The translations under genes were made by a program, and so were the position numbers. Shown here piece by piece: positions 8,551 through 16,320 of a DNA stretch of 64,000 nt. The stretch's first letter is position 1. Every line of letters starts with the position of its first letter. The notes under the pieces are model-generated. The model saw only the letters and a program-made list of their open reading frames with translations. It had not been told where the DNA came from and did no database searches. This DNA is from Rhodoplanes serenus. Lineage in GTDB: Bacteria; Pseudomonadota; Alphaproteobacteria; Rhizobiales; Xanthobacteraceae. Where the stretch lies: positions 1 to 64,000 of the forward strand of contig CAMDDZ010000017.1 in the NCBI GenBank assembly GCA_945893145.1. The letters run 5' to 3'.

Positions 8551-8583
8551 GTCTCCAGGGAATATAGTCCCTTTAAGCTCTAG
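8551..8583. promoter_or_regulatory. candidate XRE operator
   Basis: AGGGA (8557-8561) and TCCCT (8568-8572) form a perfect inverted repeat with a 6-base AT-only-but-one spacer, inside outer GTCT (8551) and AGAC (8580) tetramers. It lies between the divergent XRE and secreted-protein genes, overlapping where a rightward promoter should be. Confidence 0.45.
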
Positions 8584-8594
8584 ACGGAGGGGGT

Positions 8595-9338
8595 ATGCGC
8601 GTTGTGCCAGCACTTCTTCTAATTTACATTTGGTCCACTCAAGGGGTTTTGGCTGATGAGCCTTATCTCGACGTGCAAAAGTCGCTCGGGACCTGTTTGG
8701 GAACGCATATGCGGCTTGCGATCAACAACTCTAACTCTCGCGCGCTGTCGCCGGAAACTTTGGATGCTTATTTGTCAGATAAGTGCGGACATTTGGAGCA
8801 AAAAGCCAACGACGAATTCAGCATTTTCCTAGGGCGTCAGGTCGGGAAGCCACTCACCGCAGAAATAGCTTTTCAAATCGAACTCCAATTGACGCTACCA
8901 CCTCGCGAACTCCGGCGGCTGGCCGTAGACGCTTATAAAAAGTCAGCCGCAAAGAAATATGAGCCCGACCGGCGTGTCGCCCAGGAGTTTACCCGATGCC
9001 TATCGAGACATGCACCGTTGCTCCTAGATACAAAGGTGGCCCCACGTGGATTTGAAGAAGTTGCAATGCAACGTTGCGAATATGCAGCCGGCATGCTCAG
9101 AGCGGCCCTGCATTTGGACATTGCAAAATTAACGGGAGATAACATCCTAACCCAACAGGAACGCCAGAGCTTCGAGAGCGAAGTGGAAACATTGATTACG
9201 AAGTTACGCAGGCTGGTCGTGATTGATTACGGCAAACAGTACGATGGACGCTTTAAACATAGGAAACGCTGTAACCCACCTCGCTTCACTCTGGATGTGT
9301 CAAGTGATCCAGAGTACGACTGCGCGATTAGGGAATGA
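8595..9338 (+). CDS. island secreted hypothetical protein
   Basis: The 247-residue product has a signal peptide (hydrophobic residues 5-17, cleavage likely near VLA-DEP). The mature part is helical and charged. It seems to contain two related units: one around CLGTHMRLAI...LSDKCGHLE, and a second around CLSRHAPLLL...MQRCEYAA, each with two cysteines about 40 residues apart. No known family is recognised. A strong GGAGGGGG ribosome-binding site precedes ATG 8595. Control by the divergent XRE repressor is likely. It is the last island gene before attR. Confidence 0.75.
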   Translation: MRVVPALLLIYIWSTQGVLADEPYLDVQKSLGTCLGTHMRLAINNSNSRALSPETLDAYLSDKCGHLEQKANDEFSIFLGRQVGKPLTAEIAFQIELQLTLPPRELRRLAVDAYKKSAAKKYEPDRRVAQEFTRCLSRHAPLLLDTKVAPRGFEEVAMQRCEYAAGMLRAALHLDIAKLTGDNILTQQERQSFESEVETLITKLRRLVVIDYGKQYDGRFKHRKRCNPPRFTLDVSSDPEYDCAIRE

Positions 9339-9596
9339 GTTGTACGGCTGAAGAACTGGAATTTCTGCGCGATATTTTTGGCAACCATTCTGCCGCTTGA
9401 AGGGGTACCCCGTCCCCCCTGGTACCCACCCTTCATGCTGTCGTGGGGGACCTTTCGCGGAATTTCCTGTCACAACTGGGTCACAACTACCCTCAGTCGC
9501 GCCGTTGAACTCTTTGATTTCCGTAGCTCAGAAAAGACTGTAGAATTCGAAACTGCTGAGAATTCTATGGTCTGACCGAGGGAGCGAAGCGACCGT
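9339..9596. other. right-end island DNA without a gene
   Basis: No convincing gene is seen here. The stretch contains a hairpin (GAAGGGGTACC from 9399 against GGTACCCACCCTTC at 9421-9434) and a pair of TCACAACT octamers at 9470-9477 and 9481-9488. The octamers mirror the pair at the left end and are candidate integrase arm sites. Confidence 0.55.
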
Positions 9597-9658
9597 CTGG
9601 GAGAGCGCCTCGTTCGCAATGAGGAGGTCAGCGGTTCGATCCCGCTCGGCTCCACCAA
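9597..9658 (+). repeat. attR, 62-bp direct repeat (displaced tRNA 3' end)
   Basis: An exact copy of 2435-2496 that lacks the 5' tRNA part, so it cannot fold into a tRNA. It marks the right boundary of the island and is the original chromosomal 3' end of the tRNA gene. Confidence 0.95.
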
Positions 9659-9745
9659 CCTTCGCCGCTTCGCGGCTACGGTTGGCAAGCCAACTACCAC
9701 GAAATTTAAGCGTCAAAAGCTCGGAATCGCGAGGCGGCGAAGCTT

Positions 9746-9786
9746 GCCCGCCATAGCCCGCAGGGCGACGGCGGGCTTTTTATTTT
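9746..9786 (+). terminator. rho-independent terminator, probably the original tRNA terminator
   Basis: GCCCGCC (9746-9752) pairs with GGCGGGC (9770-9776), followed by TTTTTATTTTT. It lies about 90 bases beyond the displaced tRNA end. Before the island inserted, it would have ended the tRNA-Ala transcript. Confidence 0.7.
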
Positions 9787-9794
9787 TCGTGCGC

Positions 9795-9998
9795 TTAGGC
9801 GGGGCGAGCGCTTTTGCTCAACCAGCGCTCGGTGATGTAGACCGAAATGAACCAGCTGGCCGCAATGGCGCCAAAAAACAGACTGAGGGCGACCGGCAAG
9901 GCAAGCGCTGGCAACCACTTATCCAGTTGCAAGCCAATCAAAACCGCAATCGCTTCGAGGATAACGACAACGACGGCATAGACGATCATGACCACCAT
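9795..9998 (-). CDS. small two-helix membrane protein
   Basis: The 67-residue protein consists almost wholly of two hydrophobic helices (about 4-24 and 30-54) with a short charged tail, so it is an inner-membrane microprotein of unknown role. ATG 9998 is preceded by AGGGAG on the minus strand. A second Met three residues later is also possible. A longer frame from 10052 adds 18 unlikely hydrophilic residues. Confidence 0.6.
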   Translation of the reverse strand: MVVMIVYAVVVVILEAIAVLIGLQLDKWLPALALPVALSLFFGAIAASWFISVYITERWLSKSARPA

Positions 9999-10166
9999 AG
10001 GCGGCTCCCTTGATGTTGCATCAGGGAGCGCGGTCGCGTCTCTCAGCCACACGGCGGTGCCGGTGATGGAATGACCCTACAGCAAACGAGGCCCCGTGGG
10101 GTTTATTATTGCCCCGTCTTCGCGAGTCGGCGTGGTTTGTGACTTTCGGCGAGCCTTTAGGTCTGC

Positions 10167-11744
10167 CTAGTCCCACTCTCCGGCCGGAACTTGCGCCGGC
10201 ACCGCCGCCTCGAGCGGAATTTCCATCGTGCAGCGCAGGCCGGAAAAATCGAAATGCAGTTGCGCCTTGCCCTGCAACTCGGCCGCTACGCTGCCCACAA
10301 TGAAGCGCGAGCCGAAGCCCTGCCGCGACGGCACAACCACCGACGGGCCGCCGCTCTCGCGCCACTCGATCCAAAGCCGCGGCGGCAGATTGACGCCGCG
10401 CACGATGCGCCAATGTACCTCGATCCGGCCAGCCGGACCGGACGATAGCGCGCCGTACTTCGCGGCGTTGGTGGTGAGCTCGTGGAACGCCAGCGCCAAG
10501 GTGAGCGCCGCACGTGGCGTCACCGTCACGTCCTCGCCCACGGTGGTGATCTGCTCGTGGGCCCGGCCAAGATAAGGCGCGGTTGCACCGGTGACGATGC
10601 CGCGCAGATCGGCGCTCTTCCAATGCCGCCGGGTGAGCTGATCATGCGCCTGGCTGAGCGCAATCAGGCGGCCCTCGAAGGCATCACGGAATGCCTCCGG
10701 CGATGCGGCACCGCGCGCGGTCTGATTCGCCAGCGACTGCACGGTCGCGAGTGTATTCTTGACGCGATGGTTCAGTTCATCGATCAAGAGCTTTTGCCGC
10801 TCCTCCGATTCCTTGCGCTCCGTCACGTCCTGGACGACGCGCACGCCGTAGATGAAATTCCCGCGGGCATCGCGCACCGTCGATGAACGGATGGCGCACC
10901 AGATCACACGGCCGTCCTTGCGCACAAACCGCTTCTCGATCGAATAAAAGCCGATCTCGTCCTTCACCTGGCGGCGATAAAGCTCCTCATCCATCCCGCG
11001 GTCGTCGGGATGGGTGCGATTGAACAGCCGCCAGCCGAGCAGTTCATCGCGGCTCAAGCCGGTGATGGCGCAGATCGCCTCGTTGACGCGCAGGAAGCGG
11101 CCCTCGGCGTCGATCTCCACGATGCCGATGGTGGCGTGCTCGTAGGTTGCGCCCCAGCGCTGCTCTTGCTGGCGCAAGTCGTGCCGGCTCTGCTCGAGCG
11201 CCTCGACCATGCGGCGGCGGTCGGTAACATCCTGGAAGCAGCTGACCGCGCCCATCAGCTTGCTGTGGGCATCGAACAGCGGATCGATGTTGAGCAGGAT
11301 TTCCACGCTCAGGCCGTTCGGCCGCTCGACCCGCACCTCCTCGTCGCGAACCGGCTGTCCGGTCTGCAGCACCTCGGCAAGCTTGGAGTGCGGCAGCCGC
11401 TGCCCGTCCGCGCCATAGAACTTACAGGCGGCGGTGAACACGTCGTGGGTCTCGCCCGGCTGCGGAGCGCGTCCCCAGATTTCGGCGGCGCGGCGATTGT
11501 ATTGAACGATGCGGCCGTCGAGGTCACAGACGCAGGTGGCAACCGGCAGCAATTCGAGAATATCGTCGGAGGCGCGCAGCGCCTGCTCCAACGACAGCGA
11601 GACCAGCGGAGCCCGACGCCGCCCACGCCTATTGTCGGCGACCCCGAGTTCCTGCGCACTGCTTGGCCGTTCCAACCGCTTCTCCTTGGTCCCTTCGGTT
11701 TTGTTTTTGCGCCCGCCCGCCTGGCAACCGGTCAACGATAGCAT
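10167..11744 (-). CDS. PAS-PAS HWE-family sensor histidine kinase
   Basis: The 525-residue cytoplasmic two-component sensor has two PAS domains (about 55-170 and 190-310), the second ending with a PAC-type VQDVTERK. An HWE dimerisation domain follows, with phosphorylated H326 in LNHRVKN. The ATPase has the N-box FHELTTNAAKYGALS and the WRESGG motif that names the family. It has no transmembrane helix and no receiver domain, and no response regulator gene lies next to it, so its partner is encoded elsewhere. HWE kinases are abundant in Hyphomicrobiales and often sense light, redox or general stress. The first 35 residues are low-complexity, so the true start may lie slightly downstream. Confidence 0.92.
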   Translation of the reverse strand: MLSLTGCQAGGRKNKTEGTKEKRLERPSSAQELGVADNRRGRRRAPLVSLSLEQALRASDDILELLPVATCVCDLDGRIVQYNRRAAEIWGRAPQPGETHDVFTAACKFYGADGQRLPHSKLAEVLQTGQPVRDEEVRVERPNGLSVEILLNIDPLFDAHSKLMGAVSCFQDVTDRRRMVEALEQSRHDLRQQEQRWGATYEHATIGIVEIDAEGRFLRVNEAICAITGLSRDELLGWRLFNRTHPDDRGMDEELYRRQVKDEIGFYSIEKRFVRKDGRVIWCAIRSSTVRDARGNFIYGVRVVQDVTERKESEERQKLLIDELNHRVKNTLATVQSLANQTARGAASPEAFRDAFEGRLIALSQAHDQLTRRHWKSADLRGIVTGATAPYLGRAHEQITTVGEDVTVTPRAALTLALAFHELTTNAAKYGALSSGPAGRIEVHWRIVRGVNLPPRLWIEWRESGGPSVVVPSRQGFGSRFIVGSVAAELQGKAQLHFDFSGLRCTMEIPLEAAVPAQVPAGEWD

Positions 11745-11811
11745 TCCGAAAATGCAGACTGGTCAACTAATGCGGCGGATTTTCTACGAATTTGACCATA
11801 AATCGGAACCG

Positions 11812-11887
11812 CTAGTGGTCCGATTCTAACATTCGCATCCCTTCTCGGCGGGATCTCTTGCGACTGTTAGAATCAAAGGACCACTAG
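11812..11887. repeat. intergenic palindrome 1 (CTAGTGG-ended)
   Basis: The left arm CTAGTGGTCCGATTCTAACA pairs with the reverse complement of the right end (TGTTAGAATC...GGACCACTAG, with a 3-base insertion). The centre is short. It belongs with the next entry as the same kind of element. Confidence 0.8.
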
Positions 11888-11899
11888 CAATATAGATTT

Positions 11900-11978
11900 C
11901 TAGTGGAGCTTTGGATTTGACATTCGCTTCGCGAGCCTGCGGCTGGGTGGGTAGCGAATGTCAAATCCGCTCCACTAG
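11900..11978. repeat. intergenic palindrome 2 (CTAGTGG-ended)
   Basis: Arms CTAGTGGAGC + GATTTGACATTCGC on the left and their reverse complement on the right, again with a 4-base insertion in one arm. It shares the CTAGTGG ends and the ATTCGC inner end with palindrome 1 but not the middle sequence. Confidence 0.8.
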
Positions 11979-12050
11979 CGCGCGAGGTGGCATACAATAC
12001 CTCCACCGCCCCTACCGGTTCCCCCTCGCCGCGACCGTGAAACCCAGCCG

Positions 12051-13283
12051 ATGACCTCAGACGATGCGCTGCACACGCCGCTGAGCCGCCACCGGCCATT
12101 CGCGTTTTACTGGGTGTCACGCGTATCCAGCACCGTCGCCTTGCAGATGCAGGCGGTGGCAGTGGGCTGGCAGATGTACGACCTCACCCGCAATCCGCTC
12201 GATCTTGGGCTGGTGGGTTTGACCCAGTTCATCCCGGCCGCGCTGCTGGTGCTTGTCGCAGGCCACGTCGCCGACCGCTACGACCGGCGAATGATCGCCC
12301 GCACCTGCCAGATCGTGGCGGCTTGCGCAACCGCAACGCTCGCCATTGGAACCTTCGCCGGATGGATGACGCGCGAGTCGCTGCTCGCCGTGGTGTTCGT
12401 CACCGGCGCGTGCCGCGCGTTCGAACAAACCACCCTGACCACGCTCCTGCCGGGCATCGTGCCGCTACCGATGCTGGCGCGGGCGACAGCCGCCGCGGCT
12501 TCGGCCGGGCAGGTCGCGGTGATCGCGGGGCCGGCGATGGGTGGCTTGCTCTATGCGGTCAGTCCCATCGTGGTCTATTCGCTCTGCTGCACGCTCTACA
12601 TCACCGCGAGCATTCTGGTGAGCATGGTGCAGGTGCAGCGCACCGTGCCGATTCGCGAGCCGGTCAGCGCCACGATGCTGTTCGCAGGCTTCCGTTATAT
12701 CCGCCACAACCCGCTGGTGCTCGGCGCCATCACGCTCGATCTGTTCGCCGTCATCCTCGGCGGCGTGTTTGCGCTGCTGCCGGTGTTCGCGCGCGATGTG
12801 TTCGGGACAGACTCCTGGGGTCTCGGGCTGCTTCGCGCATCGCCCGGCCTTGGCGCGCTGGCCGCCGCCATCGTGATGACGCACTGGCCGCCACGCCGGC
12901 ATATCGGCCGTATCGTATTTGGAGCGGTCGGACTTTATGGCGTCGCCATCCTGGTGTTTGCGCTGTCGCACTGGTTTGCGCTCTCGATGGCGACGCTCGC
13001 GATCCTCGGCGCCGCCGACATGGTGAGCGTGGTGATCCGCATGACGCTCATTCAGCTCGAGACGCCCGATGATATGCGCGGCCGTGTCAGCGCGGTGAAC
13101 TCGCTGTTCGTCAGCGCATCGAATCAACTGGGCGAATTCCGTGCCGGACTGATGGCGTCCTGGCTCGGCACGATTCCAGCCGTCGTGATTGGCGGCGTGG
13201 GCGCGCTGCTCGTGGTCGCGGCCGGCCGGAAGGTGTTTTCGGAACTCTATCGCTTCGACACGCTGGAAGCGCCGCGGCGCTGA
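12051..13283 (+). CDS. MFS transporter (EntS/MFS_3 type)
   Basis: The 410-residue inner-membrane protein has about 12 predicted helices. The loop 2-3 motif GHVADRYDRRMIAR is the MFS signature (G-x3-D-R-x-G/D-R-R). The opening RPFAFYWVSRVSSTVALQMQAVAVGWQ and the AASAGQVAVIAGPAMGG region in the middle are typical of MFS_3 exporters of the enterobactin-exporter type. The substrate cannot be told from the sequence. It converges on the amidotransferase gene, overlapping its 3' end by 37 bases. Confidence 0.88.
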   Translation: MTSDDALHTPLSRHRPFAFYWVSRVSSTVALQMQAVAVGWQMYDLTRNPLDLGLVGLTQFIPAALLVLVAGHVADRYDRRMIARTCQIVAACATATLAIGTFAGWMTRESLLAVVFVTGACRAFEQTTLTTLLPGIVPLPMLARATAAAASAGQVAVIAGPAMGGLLYAVSPIVVYSLCCTLYITASILVSMVQVQRTVPIREPVSATMLFAGFRYIRHNPLVLGAITLDLFAVILGGVFALLPVFARDVFGTDSWGLGLLRASPGLGALAAAIVMTHWPPRRHIGRIVFGAVGLYGVAILVFALSHWFALSMATLAILGAADMVSVVIRMTLIQLETPDDMRGRVSAVNSLFVSASNQLGEFRAGLMASWLGTIPAVVIGGVGALLVVAAGRKVFSELYRFDTLEAPRR

Positions 13284-14002
13284 GCGCCGGCACCAAGGTC
13301 TGCCAGCTTCGGCGATGGCCTGAGCCAATGCTCGATGAAGGTGGTAAGCCAGGCGCGGCAGGCGCCGTCGTGCAGCAGGCGGCCCTCGAAATGGGAGTCG
13401 CGCGGTTTGGCGTTCGGCATTTGCATGCGATCGTGCCCGCGCGTGGTCCAGCGGCACATCATCGCGTGCGTCACGTCCATGTGGAACTGCAACGCATAGG
13501 CCGCGCCGCCTGCGCAGAAGGCCTGCACCGGAAACGAGTCGCCCTTCGCTAAAAGCGTCGTGCCGTTCGGCAGGTCGAACCCTTCGCGGTGCCACTGATA
13601 GACGTGGCCGGGCCACTGCGTGCACATCTTGCGGCCGGCCGCGGTCGGATGGATCGGGTAGTAACCGATCTCGGCGTGGCCCTCGGGATGCTGATAGACG
13701 TGGGCGCCAAGATGGCGAGCCAGCATCTGCGCACCAAGGCAGATGCCGAGAAACGGCTTGTTCTCCTTGAGCGGCACCTTGAGCCAGTCGATCTCGCGGC
13801 GGATGAATTCATCCCCATCGTTGGCGCTCTGCGGGCCGCCGAAGATAACCGCACCGGCATGGCCCTTCAGCGTCTTCGGCAGCGGCTCGTCGAAGCGCGG
13901 GCGGCGGATGTCGAGCTTGTGGCCGCGATTGGTCAACGCTTGACCGATGCGGCCTGGAGTCGAGTGCTCCTGATGCAGGACGATCAGGACCGGGAGATTC
14001 AT
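13247..14002 (-). CDS. class I glutamine amidotransferase-like protein
   Basis: The 251-residue cytoplasmic protein has a GATase-1 fold. The nucleophile elbow GICLGAQ contains C88. The usual His-x-Glu pair is read as H174-M-D176 (LQFHMDVT), so the acidic residue is aspartate. Stand-alone homologues are often called 'GMP synthase - glutamine amidotransferase domain' and are thought to hydrolyse gamma-glutamyl compounds; no synthetase partner lies nearby. The C-terminus (about residues 235-251) is poorly structured and overlaps the MFS gene on the opposite strand. Confidence 0.85.
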   Translation of the reverse strand: MNLPVLIVLHQEHSTPGRIGQALTNRGHKLDIRRPRFDEPLPKTLKGHAGAVIFGGPQSANDGDEFIRREIDWLKVPLKENKPFLGICLGAQMLARHLGAHVYQHPEGHAEIGYYPIHPTAAGRKMCTQWPGHVYQWHREGFDLPNGTTLLAKGDSFPVQAFCAGGAAYALQFHMDVTHAMMCRWTTRGHDRMQMPNAKPRDSHFEGRLLHDGACRAWLTTFIEHWLRPSPKLADLGAGAQRRGASSVSKR

Positions 14003-14191
14003 GGGATCGCGGCGAACCAGTGCAATCGCGGGATATCAAAGAACTATCCGGTTGCCACGCGATTGCAAGACCGTCGCGACACGCAAGGCCTAATCCGGAC
14101 GGATGCCGATTGTGGCTGAAACGAGCCGCCGAGGCATTGGCACCGGACTTGCTAAGCTTTCCAGCACCGGCACAACCGAACGAGTGGCCCC

Positions 14192-14866
14192 GTGACGCAG
14201 ACCACAATCGAAGCCGAACCGACGCCGCTCGCGATCGATCTCGCGCGTACCGCGCTCATCATCATCGACATGCAGCGCGACTTTCTGGAGCCGGGCGGTT
14301 TTGGCGCGGCGCTGGGCAACGACGTGTCGCGTTTGAAGGCGGCGGTCGGACCGATCCGGTCCGTGCTGACGGCGGCGCGCAAGGCCGCCATGCTGGTGAT
14401 CCATACGCGCGAAGGACACCGCCCGGATCTCTCCGACGCGCCGCCGCTGAAGGTCGAGCGCGGCGATCCGAAGTTACGCATCGGTGCGCCCGGCCCGATG
14501 GGCCGCATCCTGGTGCGCGGCGAGCCCGGGCACGACATCATTCCTGAGCTCTATCCGCTCCGCGATGAAGTCATCATCGACAAGCCGGGCAAAGGCGCGT
14601 TCTACAACACCGATCTCGAACCGCTTTTGCGCAGCCGCCGGATCGAAACGCTCCTGGTGTGCGGCGTGACCACCGAGGTCTGCGTCAACACCACGGTGCG
14701 CGAGGCGAACGATCGCGGCTTCCGCTGTATCGTGCTGGCGGACTGCTGCGCGTCCTATTTTCCCGAATTTCACGCCGCCGGATTGGCCATGATCAAAGCC
14801 CAGGGTGCCATCTTCGGCTGGGTGTCGGGCTCGGCAAGCGCGCTCACCGCATTGGATTCAGATTAA
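14192..14866 (+). CDS. isochorismatase-like cysteine hydrolase (biuret hydrolase-like)
   Basis: The 224-residue cytoplasmic hydrolase has catalytic D26 (IIIDMQRD), K131 (DKPGKGAF) and C164 in [12 protein letters not shown], after the cis-peptide VTT. The tail with [23 protein letters not shown] is typical of the subgroup that includes biuret amidohydrolase and related amidases. The start is GTG 14192. It is followed, in the same direction, by a porin and an NCS2-like permease, so it probably acts on a small nitrogen-rich compound brought in by these. The exact substrate is not determinable from sequence. Confidence 0.87.
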   Translation: MTQTTIEAEPTPLAIDLARTALIIIDMQRDFLEPGGFGAALGNDVSRLKAAVGPIRSVLTAARKAAMLVIHTREGHRPDLSDAPPLKVERGDPKLRIGAPGPMGRILVRGEPGHDIIPELYPLRDEVIIDKPGKGAFYNTDLEPLLRSRRIETLLVCGVTTEVCVNTTVREANDRGFRCIVLADCCASYFPEFHAAGLAMIKAQGAIFGWVSGSASALTALDSD

Positions 14867-15221
14867 GCAACCCGCTCTAACAATTGAGCAATCCTGTCGC
14901 CGTGCCGTCATCCGCGGCTTTCCCAGGCGCTATCTGGGTTTTGCCAAGCCCGCGATAACACTTGGGTATTCCTGATAAATCGCACGCTTGTCAGATTTTT
15001 CCCGGCGACTGCGCCAGCCTGTCGCAGTTGGCACAACGCTTGCGAGATCAAGCGCGCTGGGGGCATCCGCCTTCAACCATCACCGCCGCGCCGGTGCTGC
15101 GTAACGACGATTGTTCCCGCGGCTGGGACAGGCCACGGGGGTCTAACGGTTCGCAGTGTCGGAGGGGCTTGGATCCGGTCTTGGATCCGGTGGTGTCAAA
15201 AGGGGATACGGGGGAGTCGTT
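14867..15221. other. intergenic region with 12-bp tandem repeat
   Basis: No gene is visible. CTTGGATCCGGT occurs twice in perfect tandem (15168-15179 and 15180-15191), 30 bases before the porin start. A GGGGAG ribosome-binding site follows at about 15211. Confidence 0.6.
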
Positions 15222-16205
15222 ATGTCACTCAATCGGACTGCGTCGGCGGTAATTGGCGCCACGCTTACACTTGCTGCCGCTGCGTATGCGCCTACCGCGT
15301 CGGCGGCCGATCTGCCGGTCAAGGCGCTGCCGAAGGCCACACCGTGGGTGCTCGATGTCCACGGCTACGCCGATTTCACGGTCGCCAGCACGCGCGTCAC
15401 CGGCGGCGGTCTCTACCTCTACAACACCGGCTACGTGAAGCAGGGCGAGGTCGGGCTCTCGCTCGACATCTACAAGAACTCGACCGGCTTCATTAACAGC
15501 TTCTCGGTGTTCGGCGGCGTGTGGAACGAATTCTGGTCGTCGCCGCCCGCAGGCAGCCGCCAGTGGCAGGAGATGGATTGGTGGCTCGGCTTCACGGTCG
15601 GCTTCGCCAAGTACTGGAGCTTCACGGCACAGACCGTACAGTTCAACTTCCCGGGGGCAGCGCCGCCGCCGACGGCTTATAACTACGACTTCAAGCTGGC
15701 GTTCAACGACGCCTTCCTGGGCGGGCCGATCGTCTGGAACCCCTACGTCGACGTGTTCTACAACGCGGCCGGCGGCTCAACCGTGGTGAACGGCGTGCGC
15801 TCGGGCGGCTATCGCGTGTCGCTCGGTGTCGTGCCGACCATCAGCCTGGCGAAGACCACCAGCATCCCGCTGACGATCTCGGCACCGACCTGGGTCACGG
15901 TTGGCCCGTCCAACTTCTGGAACCGCAACGACGGCACCACCAACCTGTGCGGAACGGCAGGCACCGCGCCCTGCGCCCTGAGCAGCCTCGGTTACTACAG
16001 CACCGGTGTTAAAGGCGTGCTGTCGCTCGACTCGTGGATTCCGAAGCGGCTCGGCAGCTGGTACGTCAAGGGCGGCGTGCAGTACTACCACATCAACAAC
16101 GACGCTTTGCTCGCCGCCCAGGTCGCGGTCGGCTCGGCGCCGACGTTCGCGACGGCCAAGCGCGATATCGCCGTCACTTACGCAGGCTTCGGCTTCAGCT
16201 TCTAA
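15222..16205 (+). CDS. outer-membrane porin-like protein
   Basis: The 327-residue precursor has a 28-residue signal peptide (cleavage in TASA-ADLPVKA) and a mature protein rich in alternating aromatic strands, ending in GFGFSF with the terminal phenylalanine needed for BAM insertion. It looks like a beta-barrel of the kind found beside nutrient permeases in rhizobia. ATG 15222 is chosen because it begins the signal peptide and follows GGGGAG. It should provide outer-membrane entry for the substrate of the hydrolase upstream and permease downstream. Confidence 0.8.
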   Translation: MSLNRTASAVIGATLTLAAAAYAPTASAADLPVKALPKATPWVLDVHGYADFTVASTRVTGGGLYLYNTGYVKQGEVGLSLDIYKNSTGFINSFSVFGGVWNEFWSSPPAGSRQWQEMDWWLGFTVGFAKYWSFTAQTVQFNFPGAAPPPTAYNYDFKLAFNDAFLGGPIVWNPYVDVFYNAAGGSTVVNGVRSGGYRVSLGVVPTISLAKTTSIPLTISAPTWVTVGPSNFWNRNDGTTNLCGTAGTAPCALSSLGYYSTGVKGVLSLDSWIPKRLGSWYVKGGVQYYHINNDALLAAQVAVGSAPTFATAKRDIAVTYAGFGFSF

Positions 16206-16212
16206 CCCCAGT

Positions 16213-16282
16213 CGCGGAGGCGGATGCACCCGCGCGGCTAACCCAGTCCTCCTGGGCCGCGCGGAATCCATCCGCCTCCGCG
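16213..16282 (+). promoter_or_regulatory. long intercistronic stem-loop
   Basis: An outer 14-bp perfect stem (CGCGGAGGCGGATG 16213-16226; CATCCGCCTCCGCG 16269-16282) encloses a 9-bp perfect stem (CCGCGCGGC 16230-16238; GCCGCGCGG 16256-16264) and a small CCCAG/CTGGG tip. It lies 8 bases after the porin stop with no long T run (CTTTCC follows). It may stabilise the porin message or lower read-through into the permease. Confidence 0.85.
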
Positions 16283-16320
16283 GAGTCTTTCCGGCCACGA
16301 ATTAAGTTTTGGAGGCAGCG

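Larger units (their letters stand above)
2435..9658 (+). mobile_element. 7.2 kb tRNA-Ala integrated island
   Basis: The element lies between exact 62-bp repeats of the tRNA-Ala 3' end. From left to right it carries a tyrosine integrase (+), a large primase-helicase (+), an ArdC-like remnant (+), a membrane protein (+), a cysteine-rich secreted protein (-), an XRE regulator (-) and a secreted unknown (+). Long parts, such as 3610-3920 and 6830-6900, are much more AT-rich than the flanking chromosome. There are no structural phage genes, conjugation genes or relaxase. It could be a replicating integrative island or a phage satellite; which one cannot be decided from the sequence alone. Confidence 0.9.

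Noticed and set aside
9470-9716. Minus-strand frames encoding [18 protein letters not shown]-like peptides
   Set aside because: These are the well-known false protein read antisense through a tRNA 3' end; here they come from the attR copy of tRNA-Ala.
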